The notes under the pieces were generated by a model. That model was not told the origin of the DNA. It ran no database searches and was given only the letters and a program-made list of their open reading frames with translations. DNA of 50,990 bases from Methanomassiliicoccales archaeon. Its GTDB lineage: Archaea > Thermoplasmatota > Thermoplasmata > Methanomassiliicoccales > UBA472. Positions 30,894 to 39,407 of the stretch are shown here, in pieces; the stretch's first letter is position 1, and every line of letters begins with the position of its first letter. A program made the translations under genes and the position numbers. The stretch is taken from positions 1 through 50,990 of the forward strand of contig DATKZX010000017.1 of the NCBI GenBank assembly GCA_035527755.1, written 5' to 3'.

Positions 30894-32204
30894 TCATTTT
30901 AGGAACTCTATGATCTTGAAAAGAACATGCCCTGGATCTCTTCCCAGCACTCTGATCATGGGCTCCTTGCCCACGCCTCCGCGGTCGAAGATCACGTCCG
31001 GTACATTACCAATTACCTTTATTGCCTCTGCGGTCCCCCATTCCATGGAGGAGACCATGTCCGGTTCCCCGGCCCTATCGAACGAGGCCACGACCAGTCC
31101 CGACCGGCGCAGGCGTTCCACGTTCTCCTCGGAGAACCTCAGGTTCATGGCGCATCGGGCCTCAGGGTCGAAGGCCTGGGCGGCCATTACCACTCGGGCT
31201 ATGTGCCGGCTGCCGCCGAAGCGCACCTCCCCGACCCGGCACACCCTGTCCCCGGCCCTTACCAATCGTCCTTCCACCCCGCAGACCTCTCCATATCCCT
31301 GGGGGTAGGGAAGTGCGTACGCCAAATTGAGCCCGACCTCAGGGACCATCTGCGGGGGCATGCGGTCCTCGATGATCCCCACTCCCGAGCGCACCGCCTC
31401 CTGGACAGCGTGACGCATGGCCTCCTTGTATAGGGTGGCAGAAGGGTTGATGCACAGCGATCCCCTTCCAACCGGCACGGCCATGGCTATGGAATCGTAG
31501 ATGCGCCTCTTGGCCTCCTTGACCGCCTCCTTGGTGGTGAGCCCAGAGGCCAGCCCGCAGGCGATGAAGGACGAGAGGGTGCATCCGGCGCCGTGCACCT
31601 GGCGGTCCAGTCTGGGGGAGGCCAATTCGTAGATCTCGTCCTTGGTGTAGAGGGCGTCCACGGCCATCTCGCCTCCGAGGTGCCCTCCTTTCAGCAGCAC
31701 CGCCTCCGGTCCCATGTCCAGGAGGCGCCTGCCTACCCTGTCCAGGGAATCACCATCGGTTATCACCATCCCGGAAAGGGCCTCGGCCTCCTCCTTGTTG
31801 GGAGTGATCACCGTGGCGATGGGGAACAGCTCCTTCGTCAATGCGTTCGCCAGGTCCTCCTGGTGCAGGGCGGTGCCCACTCCTGCGAAGAGCACGGGGT
31901 CGATGACCAGCGGTACGTCCAATTCCTTAAGCAGGGACGAAATGGCCTTCACCGTGGCAGCGGAGTGCAGCATGCCGGTCTTGACGGCGTCAGGCTTGAC
32001 GTCATCCAGGACGGCATTTAGCTGTGAGATGATCTGCTCCGGAGGCAGCGGGAACATATCCAGCACCTCAACGGTGTTCTGAGCTGTGATGGCGGACAAA
32101 ACCACCGCGCCATGTGCTCCCATGGATGCGATGGCCTTGATGTCCGCCTCGATGCCCGCTCCGCCAATGGGATCGGACCCGGCAATGGAAAGGACGACGG
32201 CCAT
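30894..32204 (-). CDS. thiDN: ThiD-ThiN fusion: hydroxymethylpyrimidine (phosphate) kinase / thiamine-phosphate synthase
   Basis: Residues about 1-255 are ThiD, with VVLSIAGSDPIGGAGIEADIKA, AITAQNT, VKTGML, the anionic-hole region DRQVHGAGCTLSSF, and the ATP loop LLKGGH. It phosphorylates HMP and HMP-P. The C-terminal 170 residues are the ThiN-type thiamine-phosphate synthase that replaces ThiE in archaea: PEVGLNLAYALP, RVVMAAQAFDP and DVIFDRGGVGKEPMI. A TATA-like element ctaataatc at 32227-32235 lies 27 nt before ATG 32204, so I use this leaderless start rather than the GTG at 32279. The GT4 gene follows closely. Confidence 0.93.
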   Translation of the reverse strand: MAVVLSIAGSDPIGGAGIEADIKAIASMGAHGAVVLSAITAQNTVEVLDMFPLPPEQIISQLNAVLDDVKPDAVKTGMLHSAATVKAISSLLKELDVPLVIDPVLFAGVGTALHQEDLANALTKELFPIATVITPNKEEAEALSGMVITDGDSLDRVGRRLLDMGPEAVLLKGGHLGGEMAVDALYTKDEIYELASPRLDRQVHGAGCTLSSFIACGLASGLTTKEAVKEAKRRIYDSIAMAVPVGRGSLCINPSATLYKEAMRHAVQEAVRSGVGIIEDRMPPQMVPEVGLNLAYALPYPQGYGEVCGVEGRLVRAGDRVCRVGEVRFGGSRHIARVVMAAQAFDPEARCAMNLRFSEENVERLRRSGLVVASFDRAGEPDMVSSMEWGTAEAIKVIGNVPDVIFDRGGVGKEPMIRVLGRDPGHVLFKIIEFLK

Positions 32205-32288
32205 GAAAGGACAATCGCCTGCAGCACTAATAATCTTGGCGGGAGGTGGTAGGTCCGCATCGGTGAACGACGTATCCACCCAGGCAAA

Positions 32289-32299
32289 TTATATATAAT
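32289..32299 (+). promoter_or_regulatory. TATA box of the orphan gene at 32322
   Basis: The strong box ttatatataat is centred 28 nt before the ATG at 32322, with no ribosome site, so the transcript should be leaderless. It is one of the best TATA matches in the window. Confidence 0.6.
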
Positions 32300-32321
32300 C
32301 CAGGTCTTATCGAAAACGCCG

Positions 32322-32690
32322 ATGAAAGCAAACAGTGGGCATTTCGTGTTGAACGACCAAACAGAATATAAGGACATAGCTGAGGTCTTTCCTGATGTGC
32401 TCAAGCTTTTCTTAGAGGAAACGGACCAGGTCCCCGAGGATGCCGAGATCATGCACATGTTCCTGCACCTCAATCAGGTGGAGCTTCTGAACAACCGCAA
32501 GCCCGAAGGTTACAATCGCAAGGGCCGCATGCGGTTGATCTTCCCCATGACCAGGATGGAGTTCTACATCAAAGGTTCGTCCAAGAGCGGCGAGGTGGTG
32601 CGCGTCACCGAGAAGATCAGCAAGATGCTGACCCGCAGCGGTATGGAACATCAGGTGGAATGGAACGCCCTTTCCTGCCTGGAAAGTTGA
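32322..32690 (+). CDS. Conserved-looking hypothetical protein, 122 residues
   Basis: I do not recognise this protein. It is soluble and mixed alpha/beta. An acidic N-terminal half (FVLNDQTEYKDIAEVFPDVLKLFLEETD) is followed by a helical segment (MHMFLHLNQVELLNNRK) and a basic beta-rich part (RLIFPMTRMEFYIKGSS...RVTEKISKMLTRSG). The balanced composition, strong leaderless promoter and downstream hairpin terminator support a real gene. It is divergent from thiDN and convergent with argH. No cysteines or catalytic pattern stand out, apart from one Cys near the C-terminus (SCLES). Confidence 0.7.
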   Translation: MKANSGHFVLNDQTEYKDIAEVFPDVLKLFLEETDQVPEDAEIMHMFLHLNQVELLNNRKPEGYNRKGRMRLIFPMTRMEFYIKGSSKSGEVVRVTEKISKMLTRSGMEHQVEWNALSCLES

Positions 32691-32708
32691 GCATAGAAAG
32701 AAGGGAGG

Positions 32709-32752
32709 GTTCGGAGCTTTGCTCCCGAACACTTTTCAAACGTCTTTTTCTT
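32709..32752 (+). terminator. Hairpin and T-run between the orphan gene and argH
   Basis: GTTCGGAGC (32709-32717) pairs with GCTCCCGAAC (32721-32730) with a one-base bulge, followed by T-runs ending at 32752. It can serve the convergent genes on both sides. Confidence 0.55.
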
Positions 32753-32771
32753 CCGTAGAAAAATGAAAAAT

Positions 32772-34223
32772 TCACTGACCGAGGTCGTCCCAGACCTTTT
32801 CCAGGCGGGCGATCTCTCCGTAACACTCGGCCTCGTACCCCTCCGCCTTTTGCCTGGCCGTCCCTATCTGTACCTTGACCTGCTCAGGGGCGGTCCCTCC
32901 AGGTGAGCTGCGACGGTGCATACATGCTTCCAGGGATATGTGGTCCAGCGATCCCTGGTCAAGAAGCTCGGAGAACTGCTGGAGCTCCGCGACGCTCAGT
33001 GATTCCAGCTTCTTCCCTTCCTTGACGCTGAAACGGACCGCAGCACCTACGACCTCGTGCGCCTGGCGGAAGGGCATGCCCCTCTCGACCAGATGGTCGG
33101 CCAGGTCCGTGGCGTTCAGGAAGCCGTTGGCGCAGGCGTTCTTCATCCGCTCGCGGTCGAAGGCAAGGGAGTGGTACATGGGACCGATGACGTAGAGGCA
33201 GGAGGTCAGCGTCTCGTAGCTGGAGAACACCGGTCCCTTGTCCTCCTGCATATCCCGGTTGTAGCTCAGCGGCAATCCCTTCATCAGGGTCAGCAGTTGC
33301 ATCAGGTTGCCGATGGCCAGCGAGCTCCTTCCCCGGATCAGCTCGGCCACGTCAGGGTTCTTCTTCTGCGGCATGATGGAACTCCCGGTGGCGAAGGCGT
33401 CCGACATCTCGGCGAAACCGAACTCCGGAGAGGTCCAAAGCACCAGCTCCTCACCCATGCCGCTGAGGTGCACCATGGTCTGGGTGCAGACGTAGGCGAA
33501 CTCCAGGGCGAAGTCCCGGTCGCTGACGGTGTCCATGGCGTTATCCGTCGGGCGGTCGAAGCCCAAGGCCATCGAGGTGAGGCCGCGATCGATATGGTGC
33601 CCGGTGCCGGCCAAGGCGCCTGCTCCCAGGGGACATTGGTTCACCCGCTTGTAGGCGTCCAGGAACCGTTCGGCATCCCGCTGCAGGCGGAAGACATGGG
33701 CCATAAGATGGAACCCCAGGCTCACCGGCTGGGCGTGCTGCATGTGGGTGAAACCGGGCATCATGGTCTCCATTTCCTCCTCGGCCCTTTCCATCAGGGT
33801 GCTCTGTACGTCCAGCAGCAGGGCGACCGTCTCCAATATGGCGTCCCGCACGAACATGCGGAGGTCGGTGCTGACCTGGTCGTTCCGGCTGCGGGCGGTG
33901 TGCAGGCGCTTCCCGGCATCACCGATCCGTTCCGTAAGGAGCGATTCCACGTTGGTGTGGATGTCCTCCAGGTCCTCGGAGATGTCCAGGTCGCCCTGTT
34001 CCACCTCCTTCAGCAACTGCTTCAGACCTTCGGCGATCTCCTTTCCCTCCTCCGGAGGTACGATCTCCTGGGCGGCCAGCATCTTGGCGTGAGCTATGGA
34101 GCCGGCGATATCGTACCAGGCCAGCTTGGCGTCGATCGACAGGGAGGAGGTGAAGGAAAGGGTCATCTGGCTGGGACCCTCGGCGAAACGACCGGACCAC
34201 AGTTGCTTTTCGGACATGGACAT
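32772..34223 (-). CDS. argH: Argininosuccinate lyase
   Basis: ArgH cleaves argininosuccinate into arginine and fumarate. The 483-residue protein has LWSGRFAEGP, LTERIGDAGKRLHTARSRNDQ, MPGFTHMQHAQPV, and the fumarase/aspartase signature GSSIMPQKKNPD. Its ATG overlaps the argG stop by one base (TGATG), so the two are translated together from the argG promoter. An ATG at 34217 is an alternative start. The open frame upstream to 34478 overlaps argG and is not coding. Confidence 0.96.
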   Translation of the reverse strand: MSMSEKQLWSGRFAEGPSQMTLSFTSSLSIDAKLAWYDIAGSIAHAKMLAAQEIVPPEEGKEIAEGLKQLLKEVEQGDLDISEDLEDIHTNVESLLTERIGDAGKRLHTARSRNDQVSTDLRMFVRDAILETVALLLDVQSTLMERAEEEMETMMPGFTHMQHAQPVSLGFHLMAHVFRLQRDAERFLDAYKRVNQCPLGAGALAGTGHHIDRGLTSMALGFDRPTDNAMDTVSDRDFALEFAYVCTQTMVHLSGMGEELVLWTSPEFGFAEMSDAFATGSSIMPQKKNPDVAELIRGRSSLAIGNLMQLLTLMKGLPLSYNRDMQEDKGPVFSSYETLTSCLYVIGPMYHSLAFDRERMKNACANGFLNATDLADHLVERGMPFRQAHEVVGAAVRFSVKEGKKLESLSVAELQQFSELLDQGSLDHISLEACMHRRSSPGGTAPEQVKVQIGTARQKAEGYEAECYGEIARLEKVWDDLGQ

Positions 34224-35443
34224 CACTGTTTCTTCTGGACCTTGGCCACGCTGCGCAGCGGCAGCCCCCACACGTAGATGAAGCCCTCGGCGGACTTGTG
34301 ATCGAAATGATCGCCCTGGGCGTAGGTGGCCAACCCGGTATCGTACAGGGAGTGCGGCGAGGAACGGCCCACTACGGTGGCATTGCCTTTGTAGAGCTTC
34401 ACCCTTACGGTGCCGTCTATGAACTCCTGTGTCTGATCTATGAAGGCGTCCAGCGCCTCCTTTAGCGGGGAGAACCACAGACCATCATAGCACAGCTCGG
34501 AGTAGCGCTGCTCCACCGAGCGTTTGAAGTTGAAGACGTCCTTGGTCAGCACCATCTTCTCCAGGTCCTTGTGGGCGTTTATCAGGATGAGCGCTGCCGG
34601 TGACTCGTAGATCTCGCGTGATTTTAAGCCGACCAGGCGGTCCTCGATCTGGTCGATGCGCCCGTACCCGTGACGGCCGCCTATCTCGTTCAGGCTCTCG
34701 ATGATCTTGGTCATGGACATGTCCTTGTGACCGTCAAGTCCGATCGGCAGCCCCTTCTTGAAATGGATCTCCACGTATTGAGGCTCGTCCGGCGCTTCGG
34801 AAGGGTCCACCGTCCATTCGAAGGCGTCCCGCGGAGGCTCCACACTGGCATCTTCCAGCACTCCGCATTCGCAGCTCCGGCCCCATATGTTCTCATCGGT
34901 GCTGTAGGGGCACTCCTTCTTGACCGTGATGGGCACGTCGTTCTGCCGGGCGTACTCGATCTCGTCCTCCCGGGTCATGACCCATTCCCTCATGGGGGCT
35001 ATGATCTTGATGTCCGGCGCCAAGGCGGCGATGCTGACGTCGAAGCGTACCTGGTCATTGCCCTTGGCGGTGCAGCCATGGGCGATGAACTTGGCACCCT
35101 CCTTCTTGGCGATGTCCACCATGATCTTGGAGATCAATGGTCGGGCAATGGCCGTGGCCAGCGGATATGACCCCATATACAGGGCGTTGGCCTTCAGCGA
35201 CGGTCCGATATAATCATTGACGAACTCCTCCGTGGCGTTGAAGGCGTATGCCTGCACCGCCCCGATCTTGAGCGCACGGTCCACTGCCTCCTGCAGGTTC
35301 CCCGGCTGTCCTACGTTGATGCTCACCGCGATCACGTCCAGATCATAATTCTGCTGCAACCAGCGTATGGCCACAGATGTATCCAGACCTCCGGAGTAGG
35401 CCAGCACTACCTTGTCACGAACTACCTTACCGCTAACAACCAT
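34223..35443 (-). CDS. argG: Argininosuccinate synthase
   Basis: ArgG joins citrulline and aspartate using ATP. The protein is about 406 residues, with the PP-loop LAYSGGLDTSVAIRW, FIAHGCTAKGNDQVRFD, IAPMREW, YSTDENIWGRS, and GRIDQIEDRLVGLKSREIYE. I use ATG 35443. The open frame to 35503 adds 20 residues without homology, and an A/T-rich TATA-like element lies at 35473-35487. argG and argH form one two-gene unit; the other arg genes are on the plus strand from 37.2 kb. Confidence 0.96.
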   Translation of the reverse strand: MVVSGKVVRDKVVLAYSGGLDTSVAIRWLQQNYDLDVIAVSINVGQPGNLQEAVDRALKIGAVQAYAFNATEEFVNDYIGPSLKANALYMGSYPLATAIARPLISKIMVDIAKKEGAKFIAHGCTAKGNDQVRFDVSIAALAPDIKIIAPMREWVMTREDEIEYARQNDVPITVKKECPYSTDENIWGRSCECGVLEDASVEPPRDAFEWTVDPSEAPDEPQYVEIHFKKGLPIGLDGHKDMSMTKIIESLNEIGGRHGYGRIDQIEDRLVGLKSREIYESPAALILINAHKDLEKMVLTKDVFNFKRSVEQRYSELCYDGLWFSPLKEALDAFIDQTQEFIDGTVRVKLYKGNATVVGRSSPHSLYDTGLATYAQGDHFDHKSAEGFIYVWGLPLRSVAKVQKKQ

Positions 35444-35472
35444 GTGAATCTGCGCCGAGGAAGTGGCCGACC

Positions 35473-35487
35473 ATATTAATCTAAATC
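35473..35487 (-). promoter_or_regulatory. TATA box of argGH
   Basis: The minus-strand gatttagattaatat lies 30-44 nt before the argG ATG, in the gap between argG and the MFS gene that ends at 35523. Confidence 0.5.
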
Positions 35488-35522
35488 GCCGAAGGACAGA
35501 CATTGTCCGATGGAAGAGTTCA

Positions 35523-36923
35523 TTATCGGACAGTGCGCGGGACCGCGAGCACTAGTCCGGCGCTCATAACGAGCAGGATGGAGGTCAGGAGAATGGCCGC
35601 CTCCCATCCTCCGGTCACATCCCTCAGGTAACCGCATATCACCGGAGAGAGCAGCGCCCCCACCTCCGCCACCAGGTTCCACATGCCGAAGGACTGCCCC
35701 ATCATGTCTGGAGGGGACAGGTCGGCGGTCAAGGTCATGTGCACGGTCTGCATGGCCGCGAACACCGCCCCTATGACGAAGAGCAGGATGGCCAGGGACA
35801 GAAGGTCGACCGCCTCTATGGAGGGGATCAGCAGAAGGACCATAGCCGACACCGTCAAGCAGGAGACGACGTAAAGGCGCTTGCGGCGAACGATACCCGG
35901 GAAGCGGTCGCACAGTACCCCTCCCAAAGGATATCCTATGGCGTTCGCGGCGCCGAACAGTCCGGCATACACTGCCGCCCCGCTCAATCCCAGTTCTGAG
36001 GATTCCGCCACCACCAGGAGGACCCAGAACCCGAAGAACCATAATGTGAACAGGATGGGGATGGCCGAAAGATAGGTGAGCTGCAGGGAACGGTCCCGCA
36101 GCACCAGGGCGCTGACCGTGCCCAGCCTGACATATATCAGGAGCACCAGCAGGGCGGCGGCGATCATCACGAACAATGTCTGCCAGAGTATCCCAAGGCG
36201 AAGCGTCAGCGAGATCTGATAGAACCCGAGGATGACCGTCAGGAAGAGGAGGGAGTAAAGAAGCAGGCGGGGGAACGCCCCCCGGTACGATTCGTTCTCT
36301 CCCGCGGGCAGGTATCGATGCAATAGTATGCCGACCAGGATGGTGGGAGGACCGAACAATAGGAATGGAAAGGCCCAGGCGTCATCGCCCATGAACCCCC
36401 CGGCGGCATCGATCAACCAAGGAGCCGAGACCGTCGCCAGGGTCATTCCGAGCGCCAGTCCGACGAACACCACGCCCAGGCCGGTGCCCACCTTCTCCGG
36501 CGGGGAGTACTTGACCACTAAGGCGCGATCGTTGGAGTAGTAGGCTCCCTCACCCAAACCGGTCATCACTCTGGTCCCCACGAACGCGGTCAGATCCCGG
36601 GACATCCCGCTGAGGATGGTGGCCGTTCCCGCCCACACGGTGCTTATGACCACCAACGTTCTCCGCCCATATCGGTCGCCCAGGTATCCCGCGGGGAACT
36701 GCGTCAGCATGTAGCCGGCGAAGAACATGGAGCCGATGACCCCGCCCACCGCGTGCGGGTTCTCCAGGCCGAGCAGCATGGGGGAATCATTGGTGATCAT
36801 CCAGGAGACCACTGGTCCGGTCAGTGCCCGGTCCAGATAGCACATGGCCCAGGCGATGAAAAGCATAATCCACATGCCGTGATGTGGTCTCCAACCTCTC
36901 TTTGCTTCCGGGGGGCCGACCAT
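35523..36923 (-). CDS. MFS transporter
   Basis: The protein has 466 residues, 12 predicted membrane segments and MFS features. LGDRYGRRTLVVIST in the loop after TM2 matches the A motif G-x-L-x-D-R-x-G-R-K, and VLCDRFPGIVRRKRLYV is the equivalent in the second half. MMGQSFGMWNLVAEVGAL belongs to a late helix. The substrate cannot be told. ATG 36923 is preceded by GAGGAG at 5 nt, so I use it instead of the upstream ATG 36971. The TATA-like region lies at 36997-37019. It separates argG from the argC operon; a role in arginine or ornithine transport is possible only by position. Confidence 0.88.
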   Translation of the reverse strand: MVGPPEAKRGWRPHHGMWIMLFIAWAMCYLDRALTGPVVSWMITNDSPMLLGLENPHAVGGVIGSMFFAGYMLTQFPAGYLGDRYGRRTLVVISTVWAGTATILSGMSRDLTAFVGTRVMTGLGEGAYYSNDRALVVKYSPPEKVGTGLGVVFVGLALGMTLATVSAPWLIDAAGGFMGDDAWAFPFLLFGPPTILVGILLHRYLPAGENESYRGAFPRLLLYSLLFLTVILGFYQISLTLRLGILWQTLFVMIAAALLVLLIYVRLGTVSALVLRDRSLQLTYLSAIPILFTLWFFGFWVLLVVAESSELGLSGAAVYAGLFGAANAIGYPLGGVLCDRFPGIVRRKRLYVVSCLTVSAMVLLLIPSIEAVDLLSLAILLFVIGAVFAAMQTVHMTLTADLSPPDMMGQSFGMWNLVAEVGALLSPVICGYLRDVTGGWEAAILLTSILLVMSAGLVLAVPRTVR

Positions 36924-36996
36924 GATTCTCCTCGACCCTTTCCTGGTTGGCCGGGCTGGAAAGGAGAACAATGCCCGTTCGAACCGAAAGAGAAAT

Positions 36997-37019
36997 GGTA
37001 TTTTTAATATTTCTTTATA
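36997..37019 (-). promoter_or_regulatory. A/T-rich promoter region of the MFS gene
   Basis: The minus strand carries ctataaagaaatattaaaa here, about 75-95 nt before the MFS ATG, and the leader ends with GAGGAG. The rest of the 234-nt gap to argC has the argC TATA box and a possible 8-codon ORF. Confidence 0.4.
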
Positions 37020-37104
37020 GGAACTCGACCGTTAGATCATCATCAGCCTGTTTGAAAGGGTCAATATCCCTTAGGGGGGTAAAATGTCTCGTTTGGGTCA
37101 TAAT

Positions 37105-37152
37105 GCTTAATAAACAATTTCATAATTCGGCACACTCTCATATCAAGGAGGT
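37105..37152 (+). promoter_or_regulatory. argC TATA box and Shine-Dalgarno
   Basis: The box gcttaataaac (37105-37115) is about 45 nt before the argC ATG. The optimal AAGGAGGT (37145-37152) is 5 nt before it. This is the strongest ribosome site among the arg genes and heads the C-J-B-D operon. Confidence 0.6.
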
Positions 37153-37157
37153 AGGGA

Positions 37158-38174
37158 ATGATCAAGGCAGCGGTGGTCGGAGGTTCCGGATATATCGGTG
37201 GGGAACTAGCACGTCTACTGAGCCGTCATCCCAAGATCTCCTTGGAGGCGATAACCTCTCGGCAGCTAGCCGGACAGAACGTCTCTGACACCCACCCCTT
37301 TCTCCGGGGTTATGTGGACCTCAAGTTCTCAGGATCGATCAACGGCGAGGGACTGGACGTGGTATTTCTGGCCACGCCCCACGGCGCATCGATGAAGCTG
37401 GTGCCGGATATCGTTCGGAGCGGTGTCAAGGTCATCGACCTCAGCGGCGATTATCGGTTGAAGGACCCCAAGACGTATCAGGATTGGTACGGTCAGGAGC
37501 ATACCGACCTGGACAACCTGGGAAGGGCGGTCTACGGTCTTAGCGAGCTCTATTGGGACGAGATATCGAAGGCCGATTTCGTGGCCAATCCCGGCTGCTA
37601 TCCGACCTGCTCCGCTTTGGGCCTGGCGCCCCTCTTCGTCAACCATCTGGTGGAGGGTACCATTATCATAGATGCCAAGAGCGGGACCTCCGGGGCGGGC
37701 ATAGAGCCTAGCAAAGCGACGCATCACCCTAATTGCGGCGGTAGCGTCAATCCTTACAAGGTGGGAAGGCACCGCCACACCCCCGAGATAGCTCAGACCC
37801 TGAGCCGTCTGCAAGGGCGCACGGCGGAGGTGGTCTTCACTCCGCATCTCATACCGGTGGTGCGCGGGATGCTGTGCACCATGTATCTTAAGCTGAACGA
37901 CGACCTTACTAAACAGGAGCTGCTGGAAATGTACGCCGAGTTCTTCCGTAGGAAGCGTTTCGTGCGCATGACAGATGTTCCGGGGATGAGGGGGGTCATC
38001 GGTTCCAACCATTGCGAGGTGGGCTTGGAAATGGTGGGTGGTAGGAACGTGGTGGTCATGAGCACGATAGACAACTTGGTGAAAGGGGGAGCCGGGCAGG
38101 CTGTTCAGAACTGCAACGCAATGTTCGGATGGCCAGAGGAGACGGGATTGGACTTCCCGGGGTTGGGGGTTTGA
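37158..38174 (+). CDS. argC: N-acetyl-gamma-glutamyl-phosphate reductase
   Basis: ArgC reduces N-acetylglutamyl phosphate to the semialdehyde. The 338-residue product has the NADP-binding VVGGSGYIGGEL, LATPHG, DLSGDYR, the catalytic cysteine NPGCYPT (C147), and KSGTSGAGIEPS plus TPHLIPVVRGML. Some archaea use a related LysY enzyme for LysW-bound substrates. The presence of argJ in the same operon and the absence of a lysW gene favour ArgC. It is the first gene of the argC-J-B-D cluster and argJ begins 3 bases after its stop. Confidence 0.94.
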   Translation: MIKAAVVGGSGYIGGELARLLSRHPKISLEAITSRQLAGQNVSDTHPFLRGYVDLKFSGSINGEGLDVVFLATPHGASMKLVPDIVRSGVKVIDLSGDYRLKDPKTYQDWYGQEHTDLDNLGRAVYGLSELYWDEISKADFVANPGCYPTCSALGLAPLFVNHLVEGTIIIDAKSGTSGAGIEPSKATHHPNCGGSVNPYKVGRHRHTPEIAQTLSRLQGRTAEVVFTPHLIPVVRGMLCTMYLKLNDDLTKQELLEMYAEFFRRKRFVRMTDVPGMRGVIGSNHCEVGLEMVGGRNVVVMSTIDNLVKGGAGQAVQNCNAMFGWPEETGLDFPGLGV

Positions 38175-38176
38175 AG

Positions 38177-39403
38177 ATGGAGATTTTTAATGGAGGGATC
38201 ACCTCGCCCAAGGGTTTCAAGGCGGCCGGGGTGCACTGCGGCATCAAGAAGGAGAAACTGGACCTGGCAATAATATTCTCAGAGGTTCCGGCCCGCTGCG
38301 CCATCGCCTACACCCAGAACAGGGTGAGGGCGGCGCCCATCGATGTCATGATGAAGAAGGACCCCAAGACCATTCAGGCGCTGGTCATAAACAGCGGCAA
38401 CGCCAACGCCATCACCGGATCGCAGGGGATATACGACGCCAATCAGATGGTGTCACTGACCGCTCAAACGCTGGGCATCAAGGACCAACTGGTCGGCGTG
38501 GCCTCCACCGGGGTCATCAGCCGTTTCCTGCCCATGGCCAAGATAACCGTGGGGATCCCGAACGCCGTTAGGGCTTTGGGGAAGGGGCCGGAATCCGACG
38601 ATATGGCCGCCCGGGCCATCATGACCACTGATACGGTCAAGAAGGAGGCCGCCTGCAAGGTGACCTTGAAGGACGGCACCATCGTGACCATCGCCGGCAT
38701 AACCAAGGGAAGCGGGATGATCTCCCCCGCGATGAAGGTGCTGCACGCCACCACGCTCTCGTTCATGGTGACCGACGCGCAACTGAGCAACAATTTCAAC
38801 CGCCGCTGGCAGGACATGATGGACGTAAGCTTCAACGTCATCAGCGTGGACGGCGACCAGAGCACCAATGATATCTCCGTTTTCATGGCCAACGGCATGG
38901 CCGGGGGAAAGGCGGCGGACGACGACCCGGCCTTCTGGGAAGGGGTACAGTACATCGCCCAGCAACTGGCCAAGAAGATCGTCATCGACGGTGAAGGCGC
39001 CACCAAGCTCATCGAGGTCCTGGTTCACGGGGCCAAGAACCCGGTGCAGGCCCGCAGCGCCGCCCGGGCCATCATCGCCTCCTCCCTGGTGAAGACGGCC
39101 ATCTTCGGTGCGGACCCCAATTTCGGGCGCATCCTGGCCGCCCTGGGCAACTCCGAGGCGGAGTTCGACCTGGACAAGGTCAAGCTGGTGCTGAGGAACA
39201 ACGGCGATTCCGTCACCCTGTTCGAGAACGGTTCGCCCATCATGACGCCCGGCAGCGAGGTGGAGGCGGCGGCCCACAAGGTGCTGTCGCACAAGAAGAT
39301 CATCCTGGACCTGGACCTGGGGGCGGGGTACTCCTCCGGCGAGGCCTGGGGATGCGATCTCAGCTATGACTACGTCAAGATCAACGCCATGTACACCACG
39401 TGA
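38177..39403 (+). CDS. argJ: Bifunctional glutamate N-acetyltransferase
   Basis: ArgJ transfers the acetyl group from N-acetylornithine to glutamate, recycling acetyl in the cyclic arginine route, and may also act as N-acetylglutamate synthase. The 408-residue precursor has INSGNANA, STGVISRFLP, GITKGSGMISP, and the self-cleavage site around A191-T192 in HATTLSFMVTD. SVDGDQSTND and FGADPNFGR are in the beta part. The pre-protein is expected to cleave into two chains. It overlaps neither neighbour but lies 3 bases after argC and 4 before argB. Confidence 0.95.
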   Translation: MEIFNGGITSPKGFKAAGVHCGIKKEKLDLAIIFSEVPARCAIAYTQNRVRAAPIDVMMKKDPKTIQALVINSGNANAITGSQGIYDANQMVSLTAQTLGIKDQLVGVASTGVISRFLPMAKITVGIPNAVRALGKGPESDDMAARAIMTTDTVKKEAACKVTLKDGTIVTIAGITKGSGMISPAMKVLHATTLSFMVTDAQLSNNFNRRWQDMMDVSFNVISVDGDQSTNDISVFMANGMAGGKAADDDPAFWEGVQYIAQQLAKKIVIDGEGATKLIEVLVHGAKNPVQARSAARAIIASSLVKTAIFGADPNFGRILAALGNSEAEFDLDKVKLVLRNNGDSVTLFENGSPIMTPGSEVEAAAHKVLSHKKIILDLDLGAGYSSGEAWGCDLSYDYVKINAMYTT

Positions 39404-39407
39404 TGCG

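Noticed and set aside
33057-34277. 406-codon plus-strand open frame opposite argH
   Set aside because: It mirrors the codon bias of argH on the other strand (rich in Gly, Val, His and Gln) and has no family motif.
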